Below, piece by piece: positions 20,284-28,987 of a DNA stretch of 64,000 bases. The DNA comes from Limnohabitans sp. 2KL-1 (GTDB taxonomy: Bacteria; Pseudomonadota; Gammaproteobacteria; Burkholderiales; Burkholderiaceae_C): assembly GCF_003063435.1 (NCBI RefSeq), contig NZ_NESL01000004.1:62001-126000 (forward strand), in the 5' to 3' direction. The notes under the pieces are model-generated. The model saw only the letters and a program-made list of their open reading frames with translations. It was not told the origin of the DNA and searched no databases. The translations under genes and the position numbers were made by a program. Positions within the stretch are counted from its first letter, which is position 1, and each line of letters starts with the position of its first letter.

Positions 20284-21756
20284 ATGCAACAAGATATTTT
20301 GGTCAATTGGTCGCCCCAGGAAACTCGGGTCGCGGTGGTGGAGTTTGGCGCGGTGCAGGAGCTGCATGTCGAGCGAACGCTCGAGCGCGGCCTGGTGGGC
20401 AATGTCTACCTGGGCAAAGTGGCCCGTGTGCTACCGGGCATGCAATCGGCCTTCATCGACATTGGCTTGGACAAAGCGGCCTTTTTGCATGTGGCCGATG
20501 TCTGGCAAAAGCATGCCGAAGGTGAGGCCGCTGCCGCCCGCACGGGCCAGCCGCTGGTGCCGATTGAAAAGCAGGTGTTCGAGGGCCGCGCCATCATGGT
20601 GCAGGTCATCAAGGACCCCATGGGCACCAAGGGCGCTCGGCTGTCCACGCAAATCAGCATCGCGGGCCGTCATCTGGTGTTTTTGCCGCAAGACGACCAC
20701 ATTGGCGTGTCGCAAAAAATACCAGCCGATCAGCGCGATGCGCTGCGCAAAAGGGTGCAGTCGCTGGTGGGGCCTGCCGGGGGCGGCTTCATTTTGCGAA
20801 CCAACGCCGAAGACTCGAGCGACGAGGAATTACAAGACGACATCGCCTACCTGCGCAAGACCTGGGCGCGCATCAAGGACGCCTCCATGCGCTTGCCGCC
20901 GGCGTCTTTGTTGCACCAGGACCTGACGCTGTTGCAGCGCGTGCTGCGCGATCTGGTGGGCGAGGCCACCCAAAGCATCCGAATTGATTCGCAAGAGCAG
21001 TTTGCCAAGCTGGAGGCGTTTGGCCGCGAGTTCATGCCCAAAGCGGCTGAGCGCTTGCAGCTGTACAAAGGTGAACGGCCGATTTTTGACCTGTATGCCA
21101 TCGACGAGGAGATCGCCAAGGCGCTGGGCCGGCGGGTCGAGCTCAAATCGGGCGGTTACCTGATCATCGACCAGACCGAGGCGTTGACCACGGTGGATGT
21201 GAACACGGGTGGTTATGTCGGTGCGCGCAATTTCGAGGACACGATTTTCAAGACCAACCTCGAAGCAGCCCAAGCGATTGCGCGGCAACTGCGCCTGCGC
21301 AACCTGGGCGGCATCGTCATCGCCGACTTCATAGATATGGCCCGCCCCGAGCACCAGGATGCCGTGCTGGCCGAGTTCCGCAAACAACTCGCGCGAGACC
21401 GAGTCAAGACCATGGCGGGCGGCTTTTCGTCGTTGGGTTTGCTGGAGATGACGCGCAAACGCACCCGTGAGTCTTTGGCCCACATGCTGTGCGAGCCTTG
21501 TCCCAGCTGCCAGGGCAAGGGCATCGTCAAAACGCCGCGCTCGGTGGTGTACGACATCCTGCGCGAGATCCTGCGCGAAGCGCGTCAGTTCAACCCGCGT
21601 GAATTCCGCATCGTGGCCACCTCAGCGGTCATTGATTTGCTGCTGGACGAAGAAAGCCAGCATCTGGCGGGCCTGTCGGACTTCATCGCCAAGCCGATTT
21701 CGCTGCAGGTCGAGGCGTCCTTGGGGCCGGAGCAGTACGACATCGTGCTGCTCTGA
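20284..21756 (+). CDS. rng: ribonuclease G
   Basis: Endoribonuclease of the RNase E/G family, involved in 16S rRNA 5' maturation and mRNA decay. It is 490 residues from ATG 20284 (MQQDILVNWSPQETRVAVVE, the usual RNase G start; ATG 20275 is possible). Domains: S1 (about 35-120, VGNVYLGKVARVLPGMQSAFIDIGL region), 5' sensor, DNase I-like core with VDVNTGGYVG and GGIVIADFIDM, and the zinc link CEPCPSC at 403-409. It lacks the long disordered tail of RNase E. Confidence 0.95.
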   Translation: MQQDILVNWSPQETRVAVVEFGAVQELHVERTLERGLVGNVYLGKVARVLPGMQSAFIDIGLDKAAFLHVADVWQKHAEGEAAAARTGQPLVPIEKQVFEGRAIMVQVIKDPMGTKGARLSTQISIAGRHLVFLPQDDHIGVSQKIPADQRDALRKRVQSLVGPAGGGFILRTNAEDSSDEELQDDIAYLRKTWARIKDASMRLPPASLLHQDLTLLQRVLRDLVGEATQSIRIDSQEQFAKLEAFGREFMPKAAERLQLYKGERPIFDLYAIDEEIAKALGRRVELKSGGYLIIDQTEALTTVDVNTGGYVGARNFEDTIFKTNLEAAQAIARQLRLRNLGGIVIADFIDMARPEHQDAVLAEFRKQLARDRVKTMAGGFSSLGLLEMTRKRTRESLAHMLCEPCPSCQGKGIVKTPRSVVYDILREILREARQFNPREFRIVATSAVIDLLLDEESQHLAGLSDFIAKPISLQVEASLGPEQYDIVLL

Positions 21757-21774
21757 GTCGTCTCCGGTGGGCGC

Positions 21775-23577
21775 TCAGGTCTGGGCAGGCGCTTCGCTGG
21801 TCCATTCGCCCCGGTGGTGCAGCCGCGTATAAGCGCCGCCCCGTGCCAGCAACTCGGCGGGTGCACCTTGCTCCACAATTCGGCCGCTCTCCATCACGAT
21901 GACGCGGTCGGCGTGTTCGATGGTGGACAGGCGGTGCGCCACGATCAAGGTCGTGCGACCTAGCATGAGTTTTTGCAAGGCGTCTTGCACCAGGCGCTCG
22001 GACTCGTTGTCCAGCGCCGATGTGGCTTCGTCCAGAATCAAAATCGGCGCGTCCTTGTAGAGGGCGCGGGCAATCGCCAGGCGCTGGCGCTGGCCGCCAG
22101 ACAGCTGGTTGGCGTTGTGGCCCAGACGGGTGTCCATGCCCTCGGGCAGCGTCTGGACATGGGCCCACAGATTGGCCGCTTGCAGGCATTGCTGCACCTT
22201 GTCGTGGTCGGGCGTCTGCCCCAGGCTGACGTTGATCGCCAGGCTGTCGTTGAGCATGACCACGTCCTGACTGACCATGGCCAATTGGCTGCGCAAACTG
22301 TCCAGCTGCCACGTTGGCAGGGGAACGCCATCGAGCAACACCTGGCCGCTGCTGGGATTCAAAAATCGGGGCAACAACTGGATGAGGGTGGTTTTGCCTG
22401 CGCCCGATGTGCCGACCAAGGCCACGGTTTCGCCAGGCTGCACCTTCAAATCGAGGTGCGCCAATGCGGGGGCACTGTCCGGGTTGAATTGCACGCTCAC
22501 GTCTTGCCATTCAATGGCACCCTGAACCCGGTGGACCTGGTGTTCACCCTGGGTTTCCTCCGGCGCGTCGTGCATCAGGGCCAGTCCCCGCTCCAGTGCG
22601 GCCAAGCCCCGCGTGATGGGATTGGCGACATCGGCCAGGCGTTTGATGGGCGCGATCAGCATCAGCATGGCCGTGATGAAGGCCACAAAACCGCCCACGG
22701 TCGCGCCAGAGCCCGCTTCCCGGCTTTGTACCAAGGCGATCACCAAAACCAGGGACAGGGCAACCGCGGCCATGATCTGGGTCAGCGGCGTCATGGCCGC
22801 CGAGGCGGCGGTGGATTTGAGGGCCAAGCGTCGCAACCTTTGCCCCAGCGCATTGAAGCGCCCGATTTGATGAGTTTGCGCGCCGTGCAGCCGCACCATG
22901 CGGTGGGCCAGGACATTTTCTTCCACCACATAGGCCAGATCGTCGGTGGCTTTCTGGCTTTCTTTGGTGAGGTTGTAAAGGCGTCTGGACAGCACCTTCA
23001 TGATCCAGCTCAGACCGGGGGCAACGGTGAACACCACCAGGGTGAGTTGCCAGTTCAGCCACATCAGGTAACCGACGAGCGCCAGCAGTGTGAAGCCATC
23101 GCGGGTCAAGCCGATCAAGGCCGAAACCAGCTGGGATGCGCCGGTTTGGACCTCGTAGACCACCGTATTGGACAAGGCGCTGGCCGATTGGCGGTTGAAC
23201 AGCGACAAATCAGCCCGCACCAGCTTGCCAAACAGATCGCTGCGCAGCTTTTCCATCCCGTCGTTGGTCACACGGGCCAGCGCGTACTGCGCCACAAAAT
23301 GGGCCAGCCCCCTCAAACTGAACAGGCCAATGACCGTCAGTGGAATGGACCACAAGGGCAGTTTGTTTTCAGCAAAACCGCTGTCCAGCAAGGGCTGGAA
23401 CAAGGCTGGAATCAGGGGTTCGGTCAGCGCCGCGAGCAACGTCGCGCCAATGGCCAGTGCCCAAACGCCGCGCTGCTGCACGAAATAAGGCCTCAACCGC
23501 ATCAACCTTTGACGGATGGCTGGTTGGGCGGTGGGCGCGGTGGTGTCAGGGGCTGGTGGTTGCATGGGCTCAGGCAT
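21775..23577 (-). CDS. msbA: lipid A export ABC transporter permease/ATPase (MsbA type)
   Basis: Half-transporter of 600 residues that flips lipid A-core across the inner membrane. The N-terminal half has six predicted membrane helices (from GVWALAIGATLLAALTEPLI onward); the ATPase half has Walker A GTSGAGKTT, signature LSGGQRQR, Walker B ILILDEATSALD, and the H-loop VAHRLST. ATG 23577 is chosen over the upstream TTG 23586. An extended N-terminus (about 30 Pro/Ala/Thr-rich residues) precedes the first helix. It ends 18 bases from the convergent rng stop and is divergent from tolB. Confidence 0.92.
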   Translation of the reverse strand: MPEPMQPPAPDTTAPTAQPAIRQRLMRLRPYFVQQRGVWALAIGATLLAALTEPLIPALFQPLLDSGFAENKLPLWSIPLTVIGLFSLRGLAHFVAQYALARVTNDGMEKLRSDLFGKLVRADLSLFNRQSASALSNTVVYEVQTGASQLVSALIGLTRDGFTLLALVGYLMWLNWQLTLVVFTVAPGLSWIMKVLSRRLYNLTKESQKATDDLAYVVEENVLAHRMVRLHGAQTHQIGRFNALGQRLRRLALKSTAASAAMTPLTQIMAAVALSLVLVIALVQSREAGSGATVGGFVAFITAMLMLIAPIKRLADVANPITRGLAALERGLALMHDAPEETQGEHQVHRVQGAIEWQDVSVQFNPDSAPALAHLDLKVQPGETVALVGTSGAGKTTLIQLLPRFLNPSSGQVLLDGVPLPTWQLDSLRSQLAMVSQDVVMLNDSLAINVSLGQTPDHDKVQQCLQAANLWAHVQTLPEGMDTRLGHNANQLSGGQRQRLAIARALYKDAPILILDEATSALDNESERLVQDALQKLMLGRTTLIVAHRLSTIEHADRVIVMESGRIVEQGAPAELLARGGAYTRLHHRGEWTSEAPAQT

Positions 23578-23798
23578 TGTAAGCAAGCCCGTTATCCGGC
23601 CTTGGACCGAAGCCCGCAGACTTTTTCAGGCCGCCGCAGGCCCACCGCGAGACCTGAAGGTTTGCCGCCCCGCAGGTTCTGGGCGCGCCCAAAAAGACCA
23701 GCGTGTGTGTTTCGACTTGTTTCCGTGGACCCTGCAGGGGTAAAACAGGTGTCTGTCCGGTGTACGATCAATGCCTCGTTGGGCCACTCGAATTGTTG

Positions 23799-25097
23799 AT
23801 GGACATGAATCTGCTGTTTTTTCCTGTGCGATGGTTTTACAAGCTGCTGAATTTTCTCGTGCTGTTCGCTCTGGCGGGGACCGCTTGTGCCCAATTCCGG
23901 GTGGAAGTCACGGGTGTGGGCATGACCCAATTGCCTGTGGTGGTGGTGCCTTTCAAGGGGGAAATGGCAGCCCCCCAAAAAATCGCTGGCATCGTGCAAT
24001 CAGATCTGGAGCGCAGCGGTCAGTTCAAAGCCCTGAGCGCGCCCGCCATGGCCTTGGACGAGATGAGCCGCCCGGATTGGGCGGTTTTCAGGCCTCTGTC
24101 CGCAGAAGCCCTGGTGGCCGGCTCGGTCACCCGCCTGGCCGATGGTCGTTATGACGTGCGTGCGCGTTTGTGGGACGCTGTCAAAGGCCAGGAAAAAGCC
24201 GATTTCAAAGACACCGTGTCGGCCGCCGATTTGCGTCTTTCGGCGCACCGTGTGTCAGACTGGGTCTACAAACAGTTGACGGGATCGGTGGGCGTTTTCA
24301 CCTCGCGCATCAGTTATGTCACCAAGTCTGCAGGACGCTACAACCTGTGGATTGCAGACTCCGACGGTGAAGGTGCGCGTTCCGCACTGATGAGCCCGGA
24401 GCCGATCATTTCCCCATCCTGGTCACCTTCGGGAACCCACCTGGCCTATGTCTCGTTCGAGTCGCGCAAACCCGTGGTTTATGTGCACGAGTTGGCCAGT
24501 GGCCAGCGGCGGGTGGTGGCCAATTACAAGGGCTCCAACAGCGCCCCAGCCTGGGCACCCGATTCACGCTCGCTGGTGGCCACGCTGACCCGTGACGGCG
24601 GATCACAGCTTTACCGCATCCCGGTGCAAGGCGGGGAACCGCAGCGACTGACCCAGTCGGGCAGCATCAACACCGAGCCTGCTTTTTCGCCCGATGGCAA
24701 CACGCTGTATTTCGTCAGCGATCGGGGCGGGAACCCTCAAATTTACAAAATGTCCGCCCAAGGCGGACCTGCTGAGCGGGTGACTTTTGTGGGCAACTAC
24801 AACATCTCGCCAGCCATCAGCCCGGACGGTCGCTGGTTGGCTTATGCCTCGCGTACCGGCAGCGGGTTCCGTGTGCAGTTGATGGAGTTGGGTACAGGGC
24901 AGGTCACCGCGCTGACCGACACGAACGGGGATGAGCGCCCCAGCTTTGCCCCGAATAGCCGTTTGTTGGTGTACGCCACCGAGCATCAAGGCCAGGAGGC
25001 CCTGATGACCACCACCCTGGATGGACGCGTCAAAGCCCGTCTGGCAGGTCAGGGTGGGGACATCCGAGAGCCTCATTGGGGCCCGGTGCGTCCTTGA
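23799..25097 (+). CDS. tolB: Tol-Pal system beta-propeller protein TolB
   Basis: Periplasmic protein of 432 residues linking Pal to the TolQRA inner-membrane complex; needed for outer-membrane constriction at division. It has an N-terminal signal sequence (WFYKLLNFLVLFALAGTACA, cut before QFRVEV), an N-domain, then a WD40-like propeller with repeated PSWSPSG, PAWAPDSR, PAFSPDG and PAISPDG motifs. Start choice: ATG 23799 (a second ATG at 23805 is possible). Frame upstream of it does not look like TolB. It is followed by pal and cpoB, while tolQRA is not in this window. Confidence 0.95.
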   Translation: MDMNLLFFPVRWFYKLLNFLVLFALAGTACAQFRVEVTGVGMTQLPVVVVPFKGEMAAPQKIAGIVQSDLERSGQFKALSAPAMALDEMSRPDWAVFRPLSAEALVAGSVTRLADGRYDVRARLWDAVKGQEKADFKDTVSAADLRLSAHRVSDWVYKQLTGSVGVFTSRISYVTKSAGRYNLWIADSDGEGARSALMSPEPIISPSWSPSGTHLAYVSFESRKPVVYVHELASGQRRVVANYKGSNSAPAWAPDSRSLVATLTRDGGSQLYRIPVQGGEPQRLTQSGSINTEPAFSPDGNTLYFVSDRGGNPQIYKMSAQGGPAERVTFVGNYNISPAISPDGRWLAYASRTGSGFRVQLMELGTGQVTALTDTNGDERPSFAPNSRLLVYATEHQGQEALMTTTLDGRVKARLAGQGGDIREPHWGPVRP

Positions 25098-25136
25098 GCA
25101 TGAGTTTTTGACATTTTTTTATCGATGAGGTTGAGC

Positions 25137-25673
25137 ATGAAAAAGTTGTTTTGGTCTGGTTTGTTGGTCTCTCTGGTTCTGGCCGGTTGTGCTTCGGGCG
25201 TGAAGCTCGACGATGTCCCGGTCGAGGACAAATCGGCCACATCTTCCGGTGTTTCGGTGCAAGGCGTTGGTGTGGGGCAGGGCGGTGCCCAGACTGGCGT
25301 GGTCAGTTTGACCGCTTACAAAGCCGGTCAAGGTCAGGGCCCTGTGGGCGTGGCCCATGTGGTTTATTTCGATTACGACAGTTTCGTGATCCGTGCCGAA
25401 GCGCGCCCGGTGATCGAGTCCCATGCGCAGTTCCTGCAAGCGAACAAGCAACGCAAGGCCAATCTGGAAGGCCATACCGATGACCGTGGTGGGCGTGAGT
25501 ACAACCTCGCGCTGGGTCAAAAGCGTGCAGACGCTGTGCGCCAGGCGCTGAGTTTGCTGGGCGTGTCTGAAAGCCAGCTGGAAGCGGTGAGTTTTGGCAA
25601 AGAAAAACCATCGACAACCGGAGGCTCTGAAGTCGATCAGGCCAAAAATCGCCGCGTTGAAATCCGCTATTGA
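25137..25673 (+). CDS. pal: peptidoglycan-associated lipoprotein Pal
   Basis: Outer-membrane lipoprotein of 178 residues. The signal peptide ends in LVLAGC with the lipidated Cys at residue 18. The OmpA-like peptidoglycan-binding domain covers about 75-178: HVVYFDYDSFVIRAEARPVI, LEGHTDDRGGREYNLALGQKRAD and SFGKEKP. GAGG (25127-25130) supports ATG 25137. A Gly/Val/Gln-rich linker lies between Cys and domain. Eight bases separate it from cpoB, 39 from tolB. Confidence 0.96.
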   Translation: MKKLFWSGLLVSLVLAGCASGVKLDDVPVEDKSATSSGVSVQGVGVGQGGAQTGVVSLTAYKAGQGQGPVGVAHVVYFDYDSFVIRAEARPVIESHAQFLQANKQRKANLEGHTDDRGGREYNLALGQKRADAVRQALSLLGVSESQLEAVSFGKEKPSTTGGSEVDQAKNRRVEIRY

Positions 25674-25681
25674 GGTCGGTC

Positions 25682-26476
25682 ATGTTCCGACACCGTTCAC
25701 ATTCGGCTTGGCTGGCCATCGGCCTGCTTTGGGCCTTGGGTAGCCTGTGGGGCAGCGCACAGGCGGCCATTTTTGGGGATGACGAAGCCCGCAGGGCCAT
25801 TCTGGATTTACGCCAAAGATTGGAGCAGTCCCAAAACGCCAGCAAAGCCTTGTTGGAAGAAAATGTGCAGGCTCAAAACCAGATGAATGCGCAATTCAGG
25901 CGTGCTTTGCTGGACTTGCAAACCCAAATTGAAAGCCTCAAAGCAGAATTGGCGCAAAGCATGGGCGTTCAGGAGCGGCTGGCCCGTGATTTGACCGAGT
26001 TGCAATTGCGCCAGAAGGATGCTTTGAGCACCGTCGATGACCGTTTGCGCCGTTTCGAGCCCATCAAAGTGACGGTGGATGGCCGGGAACTGCTGGTCGA
26101 TCCCGCTGAAAAACGTGACTTTGATGCCGCCATGGAGGCATTCCGCAAGGCCGATTTTGTGACCGCTCAAACGGCGCTTGCTGCCTTTGTCTCGCGTTAT
26201 GGCAACAGTGCCTATGTGCCTTCCGCCTTGTTTTGGTTGGGCAATGCGCAATACGCCAACAAGGCCTACAAGGAGTCACTGACCAATTTCCAGAAATTGT
26301 TGACCGTGGCCCCCGCGCACCCGCGCGCGCCTGAGGCCATGTTGGCCATCTCCAATGTGCAGATTGAATTGAAAGACCTCAAGGCCGCGCGCAAGACCCT
26401 GGATGATCTGATCAAGAACTATCCCGCATCCGAGACTGCGGCCACCGCGCGTGATCGCCTTTCGCGTTTGCGCTGA
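25682..26476 (+). CDS. cpoB: cell division coordinator CpoB (YbgF)
   Basis: Periplasmic protein of 264 residues that links peptidoglycan synthesis with Tol-Pal constriction. It has a signal peptide (about 1-29, ending SAQAAIF), a coiled coil (about 35-130, rich in Gln, Glu and Leu: LRQRLEQSQNASKALLEEN) that forms the trimer, and C-terminal TPR repeats (from about 145; FDAAMEAFRKADFVTAQTAL, SALFWLGNAQYANKAYKES). It is last in tolB-pal-cpoB, the conserved position. Confidence 0.93.
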   Translation: MFRHRSHSAWLAIGLLWALGSLWGSAQAAIFGDDEARRAILDLRQRLEQSQNASKALLEENVQAQNQMNAQFRRALLDLQTQIESLKAELAQSMGVQERLARDLTELQLRQKDALSTVDDRLRRFEPIKVTVDGRELLVDPAEKRDFDAAMEAFRKADFVTAQTALAAFVSRYGNSAYVPSALFWLGNAQYANKAYKESLTNFQKLLTVAPAHPRAPEAMLAISNVQIELKDLKAARKTLDDLIKNYPASETAATARDRLSRLR

Positions 26477-26481
26477 AATCC

Positions 26482-27594
26482 ATGTCCTTGATGACCCTGG
26501 ATGAAGTTCAGAACCTGAGCCATGTCGTCAGGATCGCCGCATTTGTGTTGGCCGTCTTGGCGGGTGTGCTGATCCACCGTGGTCATTTTTGCACCATGGG
26601 TGCCATCAGTGACTGGGTCGTCATGCGTGATGCCACACGTCTGCGGCAGTGGGCCTTGGCCCTCGCTGTGGCCACGTTGGGTTTTGGCCTGATGTCCTGG
26701 GCCGGCTGGATCAGCCCCTTGCAAACCATCTACGCATCGCCACGCCTGAGTTGGTTGTCCGGCTTGGTCGGTGGGGCGCTTTTTGGCGTGGGCATGGTCT
26801 GGGGCTCGGGTTGCACCAGCAAGTCTTTGGTCCGTTTGGGGGCGGGCAATCTGAAATCCCTCGTCGTCTTGATCACGATGGCCGTGTTTGCCCTGGCCAC
26901 CCTGCGCGGACTGACTGCGGTGTGGCGCGTCAGCTACATGGACCCGGTGGGTATGGCTTTGAGCCATGGTCCATTTGCCGGTCAATGGGTGGCGGCGCTG
27001 CTGGGCGTGTCTTTGGCCACAGGGGTGGGCCTTAGCGCCGTGCTGGTGTCTTTGCTGTTGTTGGTCTGGGTTCTCAAGGAGCGCAGTTTCAACACACCAC
27101 TGAACCTGGTCACAGGTGCGGGCCTGGGCCTGCTGGTGGTCGCGCTGTGGTGGGTCAGTGGTGTGCTGGGGTTTTTGCCCGAGCACCCGGAGTCGCTGGA
27201 ACCCGTATTCCTGACCACCCAAAGCGGCCGCATGGAAGCGATGAGCTTCACCGCACCACTGGCCTATTGGCTCGATGCTTTCATGTACTACAGCGATGGC
27301 AGCAAACGACTCAGTCTGGGCATGGTCACCGTGGCTGGGGTGATGTCGGGTGCGGCACTCCATGCCCGCCTGCAAGGCACGTTTCGTTGGGAAGGCTTTG
27401 CCCAAACCTCCGACCTGATGCGCCACTTGGCTGGGGGGGCATTCATGGGGGTCGGCGGGGTCCTGGCCATGGGCTGCACCTTTGGGCAGGGTTTGAGTGG
27501 CTTGTCCACGCTGAGCTTGGGCAGTGTGCTGGCCGTGCTGGGCATCGCCTTGGGCGCGGCGGCTGCATTGCAGTGGCAAATACGCCAAGCCTGA
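26482..27594 (+). CDS. YeeE/YedE family sulfur-compound transporter
   Basis: Polytopic membrane protein of 370 residues with about nine or ten hydrophobic segments. Conserved cysteine motifs of the YeeE/YedE (TsuA-like) family are seen: HRGHFCTMGA near residue 37, GSGCTSK near 110 and MGCTFGQGLSG near 330. Members carry thiosulfate or other sulfur species by passing them between cysteines. It starts five bases after the cpoB stop but is functionally unrelated; it may share that transcript. The substrate cannot be told from sequence. Confidence 0.85.
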   Translation: MSLMTLDEVQNLSHVVRIAAFVLAVLAGVLIHRGHFCTMGAISDWVVMRDATRLRQWALALAVATLGFGLMSWAGWISPLQTIYASPRLSWLSGLVGGALFGVGMVWGSGCTSKSLVRLGAGNLKSLVVLITMAVFALATLRGLTAVWRVSYMDPVGMALSHGPFAGQWVAALLGVSLATGVGLSAVLVSLLLLVWVLKERSFNTPLNLVTGAGLGLLVVALWWVSGVLGFLPEHPESLEPVFLTTQSGRMEAMSFTAPLAYWLDAFMYYSDGSKRLSLGMVTVAGVMSGAALHARLQGTFRWEGFAQTSDLMRHLAGGAFMGVGGVLAMGCTFGQGLSGLSTLSLGSVLAVLGIALGAAAALQWQIRQA

Positions 27595-27612
27595 ATTCAC
27601 TTGCGGCCCTCC

Positions 27613-28404
27613 ATGAACCTCGTCCCCGAACACCCCGGTGATCTCCAGTCAAGGCGGTTTGGTGGTCTGCAGCGTTTGTATGGCGTACAGGGGGCTGAAC
27701 GAATACGGCAAGCCCATGTGGCGGTGGTGGGCATTGGGGGTGTTGGTTCATGGGCGGCCGAAGCTTTGGCACGCAGCGGCGTTGCGCGTTTGACCCTGAT
27801 CGACATGGACCATATTTCAGAGTCCAACATCAACCGGCAAATTCATGCGCTCACTAACACGACAGGTCAGGCCAAGGTGTTGGCCATGCAAGAGCGCATT
27901 GCCCTCATCAACCCCGAGTGTCGCGTGGATGTGGTGGATGATTTCGTCGGTCCTGACAATTGGCCGGGCTTGTTGACCGATATGCCTGACGCCTTGATCG
28001 ATGCGTGCGACCAGGTCAAAGCCAAGGTGACCCTGGCGCATTGGGCCATGAGCCACTCGGCAGGCTTCATCACGGTGGGGGCGGCTGGCGGTAAACGCCT
28101 GGCGCATAAAGTTGATGTGGATGATTTGTCCTGCATCACCCACGACCCGCTTTTGTCTCAACTGCGCTACCGACTGCGCAAGCACCACGGTGCTGCACGA
28201 GGCGACAAACGCATGGGCATTCGAGGCGTGTTCAGCCGGGAGTCGGTGGCACCGCCCGATGCCTCTTGCGCCATTGAAGGCGACGGTTCGCTCAATTGCC
28301 ATGGTTATGGATCGGTCGTCAGTGTGACCGCCACTTTCGGGATGTGCGCAGCTTCAGAAATTTTGAATTTTTTGGCCAGCGACCAAAAGCAGCTCAAAAA
28401 ATAA
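27613..28404 (+). CDS. tcdA: tRNA threonylcarbamoyladenosine dehydratase
   Basis: E1-like enzyme of 263 residues (YgdL/CsdL) that cyclises t6A37 of tRNA to ct6A. The Rossmann nucleotide loop is VVGIGGVGSWAAEALARSG, followed by SNINRQIHAL, DACDQVKAK and the C-terminal GSVVSVTATFGM. ATG 27613 begins MNLVPEHPGDLQSRRFGG; the frame before it is a TTG-initiated extension. The 19-base gap follows the YeeE gene. A tRNA-Lys gene, itself a ct6A target, lies just downstream. Confidence 0.93.
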   Translation: MNLVPEHPGDLQSRRFGGLQRLYGVQGAERIRQAHVAVVGIGGVGSWAAEALARSGVARLTLIDMDHISESNINRQIHALTNTTGQAKVLAMQERIALINPECRVDVVDDFVGPDNWPGLLTDMPDALIDACDQVKAKVTLAHWAMSHSAGFITVGAAGGKRLAHKVDVDDLSCITHDPLLSQLRYRLRKHHGAARGDKRMGIRGVFSRESVAPPDASCAIEGDGSLNCHGYGSVVSVTATFGMCAASEILNFLASDQKQLKK

Positions 28405-28407
28405 GGC

Positions 28408-28413
28408 TATAAT
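28408..28413 (+). promoter_or_regulatory. probable -10 element for tRNA-Lys
   Basis: A perfect TATAAT, preceded by GC, 35 bases before the tRNA 5' end and just after the tcdA stop. The -35 element is not clear. Confidence 0.45.
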
Positions 28414-28448
28414 CTAAGTCTTGCTGCAGTGCGATGCACAGCAGCAAA

Positions 28449-28524
28449 GGGACCATAGCTCAGTTGGTAGAGCAGCGGACTTTTAATCCGTTTGTCGTGG
28501 GTTCGACCCCCGCTGGTCCCACCA
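28449..28524 (+). tRNA. tRNA-Lys (anticodon TTT)
   Basis: 76-base cloverleaf including an encoded CCA end. Acceptor stem GGGACCA pairs with TGGTCCC. The D arm has AGCTCAGTTGGTAGAGC; the anticodon loop CTTTTAA shows TTT; the T arm GGGTTCGACCCC is standard. Confidence 0.96.
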
Positions 28525-28528
28525 ATTT

Positions 28529-28566
28529 AAAAGCACTTTGTATTTCGGTACAAAGTGCTTTTTTCA
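28529..28566 (+). terminator. intrinsic terminator after tRNA-Lys
   Basis: AAAAGCACTTTGTA pairs with TACAAAGTGCTTTT across TTTCGG and continues into T-run: a strong terminator right after the tRNA. Confidence 0.9.
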
Positions 28567-28671
28567 TTTGCGTGCGCCGATTCGGCTCAGGGTGCTGCTG
28601 CCAGTGCCTGCACAATCCTTATTTTCTGGCGTTGGCGAAATGATCGCCTGCCCTTCCGAAAGAAGACCGAC

Positions 28672-28923
28672 ATGTCAGCCCAACAGAACATCCAAAATGA
28701 GTTGAAAAAAATGGTGCTTTGCGAGCCTTGCTCGGGCATTCAGCGCAACTGGCGTCGCGCCCCCGGTCATGCTGAGCTGGTGCAAGGCAGCAACCGCAAG
28801 GAAACACGCGAGAAGGGTTCTGTGACCATCACCCGTTACCGCTGCGACCGCTGCGGCACTTCGTGGGAATATGAAAACAACAAGGCCGACCAGCATGCGG
28901 GTTGGACGGTGGTCGGCGGCTGA
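28672..28923 (+). CDS. small zinc-ribbon protein of unknown function
   Basis: Small protein of 83 residues. Two CXXC pairs (CEPC at 17-20 and CDRC at 58-61) would hold one zinc ion in a ribbon fold; a short basic stretch lies between (QRNWRRAPGH). ATG 28672 begins MSAQQNIQNELKKMVLCEPC. It is bounded by a terminator on each side, so it is probably monocistronic with its own promoter in the 28567-28671 gap. I do not recognise the family; the fold suggests nucleic-acid or protein binding. Confidence 0.75.
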   Translation: MSAQQNIQNELKKMVLCEPCSGIQRNWRRAPGHAELVQGSNRKETREKGSVTITRYRCDRCGTSWEYENNKADQHAGWTVVGG

Positions 28924-28940
28924 TCTCAGCGCACCCATTG

Positions 28941-28978
28941 AAAAAAACCGGTGCCCTTTGCAGGGTGCCCGGTTTTTT
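28941..28978. terminator. bidirectional intrinsic terminator
   Basis: A-run then ACCG-GTGCCC-TTTGCA-GGGTGC-CCGGT then T-run. It lies between the convergent zinc-ribbon gene and the ABC-F gene and can serve both. Confidence 0.88.
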
Positions 28979-28987
28979 GTTTTTTCT

